A DNA stretch of 17,121 nt from JBQCHF01 sp051953655 (GTDB lineage Bacteria; Actinomycetota; Actinomycetes; Motilibacterales; Motilibacteraceae). Below the pieces are notes generated by a model. It had not been told where the DNA came from and ran no database searches. It saw only the letters and a list, made by a program, of their open reading frames with translations. The DNA lies in contig JBQCIO010000153.1 of assembly GCA_051953655.1 (NCBI GenBank), positions 1-17,121 on the forward strand, read 5' to 3'. Each line of letters begins with the position of its first letter. The stretch's first letter is position 1. This document shows, piece after piece, positions 13,918 through 17,121 of the stretch. Made by a program: the position numbers and the translations under genes.

Positions 13918-13973
13918 GCACCGGGTGCCGGCCGCGCGAGGCTGACCGAGCCGGCGGAGCCGGCCGAGACGGC

Positions 13974-13979
13974 GGGGAG
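13974..13979 (+). promoter_or_regulatory. ribosome binding site of steB
   Basis: GGGGAG lies eight bases before the GTG at 13988. The 70-base steA-steB gap also carries the short direct repeat GAGCCGGCCGAG (13937 region and 13977-13988), which may be simple slippage in GC-rich DNA. Confidence 0.65.
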
Positions 13980-13987
13980 CCGGCCGA

Positions 13988-14950
13988 GTGATCGACTTCC
14001 GCTACCACGTGGTCTCCATCATCGCGATCTTCATGGCGCTGGCCGTGGGCATCGTGCTCGGCTCCGGACCGCTCAAGGAGCCCATCGACAACACCCTGCA
14101 GCAGCAGCTGGACCAGCTGCGCACCGACCGCAACGACCTGCGCGCGCAGCTGACCCAGTCCAAGGGCCGCCTCGACTACGACGACGCCGCGGTCGCCGAG
14201 GTCGCCCCCCAGGTGCTCGCCGGGCGGCTGGCCGACCGCCGGGTCGTGCTGGTCGTCCTGCCGGCCGCCGACGGCGACCTCGCCGACGCCACCGCCACCG
14301 CGGTGCGCCAGGCCGGAGCCACCGTCACCAGCACCGTCACCGTGGCCGACGCCTGGCTGGACCCGGCCCAGCAGGGCGCCCTCGGGCAGCTGGTGGACCA
14401 GAGCGCTCCCACCGGCACCACCTACCGGGACGGCGCCGGGGTGCAGGAGCGGGCGGGCGCGGCCCTGGCCCGGGCCCTGGTCGTGCCCGACCTCGCGCTC
14501 GCGCCGGGCGAGGACTCCTCCGGGCAGGCCTTCCTGCAAGCCCTGGCTTCGGCGGGCTTCGTCAAGCTCTCCGGCACCCCGGTGGGCCGGGCCACCCTGG
14601 CCGTGGTCGAGGCCGGCCCCGCGCCGCAGGTGCCCACCGACGAGACCAAGGCCCAGGTGGCCGACCTCGTCGGGCTGGCCACCGCGCTCGACGCCGCCGA
14701 CCAGGGCACCGTGGTCGCGGGGCCGGTCGAGTCCGCGGCGGCCGGTGGTCTGGTGGCGGCGGTCCGCTCGGGCGATGCCGCCAAGAGACTGTCCACCGTC
14801 GACGCGCTGGGCACCGCGGCGGGCCGGATGAGCGTGCCGCTGGCGCTGGCGGCCGAGGTCCAGGGGACCAGCGCCGCCTACGGCTTCGGCGAAGGCGCCT
14901 CCCGGCCGCTGCCCACCCCGCTGCCCTCGCTGACCCCCGCCGCGCCGTGA
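13988..14950 (+). CDS. steB: SteB / MctB-like membrane-anchored coiled-coil protein
   Basis: A 320-residue protein of the Rv1698 family. It starts with the conserved MIDFRYHVVSIIAIFMALAV, one membrane helix at about 7-26, followed by a coiled coil at about 33-62 (LQQQLDQLRTDRNDLRAQLT). The rest (65-305) is a predicted extracytoplasmic Rossmann-like domain (RRVVLVVLPAADGDLADA), then a short Pro-rich end. Rv1698 was named MctB, a copper transport protein placed in the mycobacterial outer membrane; in corynebacteria the family member SteB is an inner-membrane partner of SteA. The single N-terminal anchor plus coiled coil seen here fits the SteB description better. No Cys or Met-rich copper-binding motif is visible. 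GTG start at 13988 with a GGGGAG site. The stop overlaps the next start (GTGA). Confidence 0.92.
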   Translation: MIDFRYHVVSIIAIFMALAVGIVLGSGPLKEPIDNTLQQQLDQLRTDRNDLRAQLTQSKGRLDYDDAAVAEVAPQVLAGRLADRRVVLVVLPAADGDLADATATAVRQAGATVTSTVTVADAWLDPAQQGALGQLVDQSAPTGTTYRDGAGVQERAGAALARALVVPDLALAPGEDSSGQAFLQALASAGFVKLSGTPVGRATLAVVEAGPAPQVPTDETKAQVADLVGLATALDAADQGTVVAGPVESAAAGGLVAAVRSGDAAKRLSTVDALGTAAGRMSVPLALAAEVQGTSAAYGFGEGASRPLPTPLPSLTPAAP

Positions 14951-15972
14951 GCAGCGCTTGCCGCGGCTCCGCCGAACCGATGTCGCTGCCGGAGCCGGGG
15001 TCGCTCTCCGTGCGCCGGCGGCTGGCGGCCTTCGGCGCCGGCGCCGTGCTCGCCCCGCTGGCGCAGACCGCGCTCGACGCCGCCGCCCGGCGGGGCGCCC
15101 TCGGCGGGGCGGACCGCTGGAACCGGACCAACCACCGGGGCGAGACGGTCTCGCTGCTGGAGGGCCCGGCGGCCGTGCTGGCCGCCGTCGCGGCCCTCGC
15201 ACCGGCGCGGCGGCCCGGGCTTCGCGCCGGCGCACCCGCGGCGGTCGTGGCCACCGTCGCCGCCGGCGTTCTCGGAGCGATCGACGACCTGCACGGCGAC
15301 GGCGGCGAGCGCGGCCTGCGCGGCCACCTGGGCGCGGCCCGGCAGGGCCGGGTGACCACCGGCGCGGTGAAGGTGGTCGGCATCGGGGCCGCGGGGCTCG
15401 TGGCGGGGCGGCTGCTCGCGGCAGGGGCCCCCTCGGACGGCGCACATCCAGGTCCCGGGACCCGGCGCAGCGTCACCGCCCGCGGGCTCACCGACGTCGT
15501 GCTGGCCGGAGGCGTGGTGGCCGGCAGCGCCAACCTGCTCAACCTGCTGGACCTGCGTCCCGGCCGGGCGCTCAAGGCCGCGCTGCTGCTCGCCGCACCG
15601 GTGGCGCTGCGCGGGGGGCGCGGCACGGGCAGCGCGGCCGCCGCCGCGGGGGTGGCCGCCGGACTGCTGCCCGCGGACCTGGGTGAGCGCTCGATGCTCG
15701 GCGACGCCGGCGCCAACGCGCTGGGCGCGCTGCTCGGCGTCGCCGCCGCCGCAGGCGCCTCCCGGCGCTCGCTGACGGTGCGCCTCGCGGTGCTCGCCGG
15801 GCTCACGGTGGCCAGCGAGCGGGTCAGCTTCACCCGGGTCATCGAGGCGGTGCCGCCGCTGCGGGCGCTGGACCGGCTGGGGCGGCGACCGGTCGTGCCG
15901 TCCGCGCCCGTGCCGATGGATCCGCCGGGCGGCGCCGAGGGGGAGGGGCCGCACCCGGGCGCGGGCGCGTGA
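14947..15972 (+). CDS. divergent MraY/WecA-like (GT4) membrane protein
   Basis: A 341-residue polytopic membrane protein with about nine hydrophobic segments. It keeps several landmarks of the polyprenyl-phosphate N-acetylhexosamine-1-phosphate transferase family (MraY, WecA, TagO): NRTNHRGETVSLLEGP near the first loop (60-74), GAIDDLHGD with D113-D114, SANLLNLLDLRPG with N196, N199 and D202, and MLGDAGANALGALLG with G252-D253. By family it would transfer a sugar-1-phosphate from a UDP-sugar to undecaprenyl phosphate at the inner face of the membrane. The C-terminal sugar-recognition His-rich loop of MraY/WecA is not seen; its place reads ASERVSFTRVIEAVPPLR. True activity is therefore unsure. 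GTG at 14947 overlaps the steB stop; an ATG at 14980 is an alternative. It precedes murJ with another GTGA overlap. Confidence 0.78.
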   Translation: MSSACRGSAEPMSLPEPGSLSVRRRLAAFGAGAVLAPLAQTALDAAARRGALGGADRWNRTNHRGETVSLLEGPAAVLAAVAALAPARRPGLRAGAPAAVVATVAAGVLGAIDDLHGDGGERGLRGHLGAARQGRVTTGAVKVVGIGAAGLVAGRLLAAGAPSDGAHPGPGTRRSVTARGLTDVVLAGGVVAGSANLLNLLDLRPGRALKAALLLAAPVALRGGRGTGSAAAAAGVAAGLLPADLGERSMLGDAGANALGALLGVAAAAGASRRSLTVRLAVLAGLTVASERVSFTRVIEAVPPLRALDRLGRRPVVPSAPVPMDPPGGAEGEGPHPGAGA

Positions 15973-17121
15973 GGGCGGCGAACCGCCGGGTCGCCGGCAC
16001 GCTGGCCGGGGGCGCCGCGCTCATCGCCGCGGTCACCCTGCTCTCACGGGTCGTGGGCTTCGGCCGCTGGCTGGTCTTCTCCGGCACGGTGGAGGACAGC
16101 TGCCTGGGCACGGCCTACACCACGGCCAACATGCTGCCCAACATCCTCTTCGAGGTGGTCGCCGGCGGGGCGCTGGCCAGCGCGGTGGTGCCGCTGGTCG
16201 CCGCGCCGCTGGCCCGCGGGGAGGCGGAGGAGGCCCGGCGCACCGCTTCGGCGCTGCTCACCTGGGCCGTCGCCGCCCTGCTGCCGGTGGCCGTGGCCGG
16301 GATCCTGCTGGCCCGGCCGCTCATGACCGCCCTGGTCCGCGACCCGGCCGGCTGCGACGCCGCCGACGTCGCCGGGGTGGCGACCGCGATGTTCGTGCTG
16401 CTGGTGCCGCAGGTCGTCCTCTACGGGATCGCGGTGGTGGCGGCCGGGGTCCTCAACGCCCGGCGCCGCTTCCTCGCCCCGGCCGTCGCGCCGCTGCTGT
16501 CCAGCCTCGTGGTCGCCGCCGCCTACCTCGCCTTCGACGCCGGCTACTCCGGCAGCCTCACCGACCTGGCGTCCTTCCCCGAACGGTCGGTGCTCGTGCT
16601 CGCGCTGGGCACCACGGCGGGCGTGGTGGTGCTCGCGGCGACCAGCCTGGTGCCGGTGCTGCGGACCGAGCGGCTGCGGCCCACGTTCGCCTTCCCGTCC
16701 GGGGTGGCGCCGCGCGCGAGGTCGCTCGCCGTCGCGGGCCTGGCCGGGCTGGTGGCCCAGCAGCTGGCCACCCTGGTCGTCATCGTGGTCACCAACCGCT
16801 CCGGCGGCGCGCTCACCGTCTACAACTACGCCTGGGCGGTCTACCTGCTGCCCTACGCGGTGCTCGCCGTGCCGATCGCGACGGCGAGCTTCACCGCCCT
16901 GTCCGAGCACCTCGGGCGCGGTGACGACGAGGCCTACGCCCGCACGGCCGCCGGCACCACCCGAGCCGTCGTCGTGGCCGGCACGCTGGGCGCGGCGGTG
17001 CTGGCCGGTGCCGCCCTGCCGGTGGCCCGGACCTTCGGGGTGCAGCCCCCGGCCCGGATGGCGTGGGCCCTGGTCGCCCTGGCGCCCGGGCTGGTCGGCT
17101 ACGGGCTGGTCGCGCACCTGG
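15969..17121 (+). CDS. murJ: MurJ/MviN lipid II flippase, 3' end cut by window edge
   Basis: The first 384 codons of a multi-pass protein of the MviN/MurJ family, which flips lipid II across the membrane for peptidoglycan synthesis. GTG at 15969 overlaps the stop of the MraY-like gene (GTGA). The translation begins MRAANRRVAGTLAGGAALIA and shows the family N-terminus: SRVVGFGRWLVFSGTV, TAYTTANMLPNILFEVVAGG, ASAVVPLVA, then repeated hydrophobic helices. LYGIAVVAAGVLNARRRFLAPAVAP and VYNYAWAVYLLPYAVLAVPIATASF are further family blocks (helices near residues 155-180 and 280-308). The frame is open to the last base, so the C-terminus lies outside the window. Bacterial MurJ has about 14 helices; roughly the first 10 or 11 are present. 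Actinobacterial MurJ often carries a long C-terminal kinase-like and extracellular part that cannot be judged here. Confidence 0.93.
   Translation, partial: MRAANRRVAGTLAGGAALIAAVTLLSRVVGFGRWLVFSGTVEDSCLGTAYTTANMLPNILFEVVAGGALASAVVPLVAAPLARGEAEEARRTASALLTWAVAALLPVAVAGILLARPLMTALVRDPAGCDAADVAGVATAMFVLLVPQVVLYGIAVVAAGVLNARRRFLAPAVAPLLSSLVVAAAYLAFDAGYSGSLTDLASFPERSVLVLALGTTAGVVVLAATSLVPVLRTERLRPTFAFPSGVAPRARSLAVAGLAGLVAQQLATLVVIVVTNRSGGALTVYNYAWAVYLLPYAVLAVPIATASFTALSEHLGRGDDEAYARTAAGTTRAVVVAGTLGAAVLAGAALPVARTFGVQPPARMAWALVALAPGLVGYGLVAHL

Noticed and set aside
1..17121. Mobile element or horizontally acquired island
   Set aside because: No transposase, integrase, terminal repeats, tRNA insertion site or composition shift longer than a short linker was found; gene content is conserved actinobacterial core.

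Overview
The window is very G+C-rich (well over 70 percent by eye), uses many GTG starts, and carries genes typical of Actinobacteria: tlyA, an actinobacterial NAD kinase, recN, steA and steB. From the HAD phosphatase to steB the order matches, as I recall it, the Mycobacterium tuberculosis block Rv1691-Rv1698. The organism is therefore an actinomycete. The flanking genes (MBL hydrolase, SSB-like protein, DUF1015 protein, a divergent MraY-like protein, MurJ) suggest a Geodermatophilaceae/Frankiales/Kineosporiales-type lineage, but the genus cannot be fixed from sequence reading alone.

Region 1 (1-314): the end of an rRNA operon, with a complete 5S rRNA, a strong hairpin terminator and a second GC hairpin. 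Region 2 (315-5791): four individually transcribed genes in alternating orientation. These are a long disordered/TPR/acidic protein (+), an MBL-fold hydrolase (-), a small SSB-like OB-fold protein (+) and a DUF1015 protein (-). A 12-bp inverted repeat separates the first convergent pair. Region 3 (5929-17121): a long plus-strand run. It holds a TPR protein and a HAD-IIA phosphatase (ATGA overlap); a Lys/Ala-tailed coiled-coil protein, a small acidic protein, tlyA and nadK (two GTGA overlaps); recN and steA, each with a candidate leaderless promoter at the start codon; then steB, a MraY/WecA-like membrane protein and murJ (two GTGA overlaps). murJ runs off the right edge.

Functionally, the right half joins translation (TlyA rRNA methylase), cofactor supply (NAD kinase), DNA repair (RecN) and a cell-envelope group: SteA/SteB at the division ring, a GT4-like prenyl-phosphate sugar transferase homologue and the MurJ lipid II flippase. 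No mobile element, CRISPR array, tRNA, phage gene or obvious pseudogene was found. No stretch over 300 bases lacks a gene.

The region looks mainly chromosomal and conserved. I do not see a clear new defence or biosynthetic system. The most unusual items are the Arg/Gly-rich repeat protein next to the rRNA operon, with a 50-bp exact internal direct repeat; in-frame short tandem repeats concentrated in the less conserved proteins; the divergent MraY-like protein inside the SteAB-MurJ group; and the shared start-proximal promoter-like motif.
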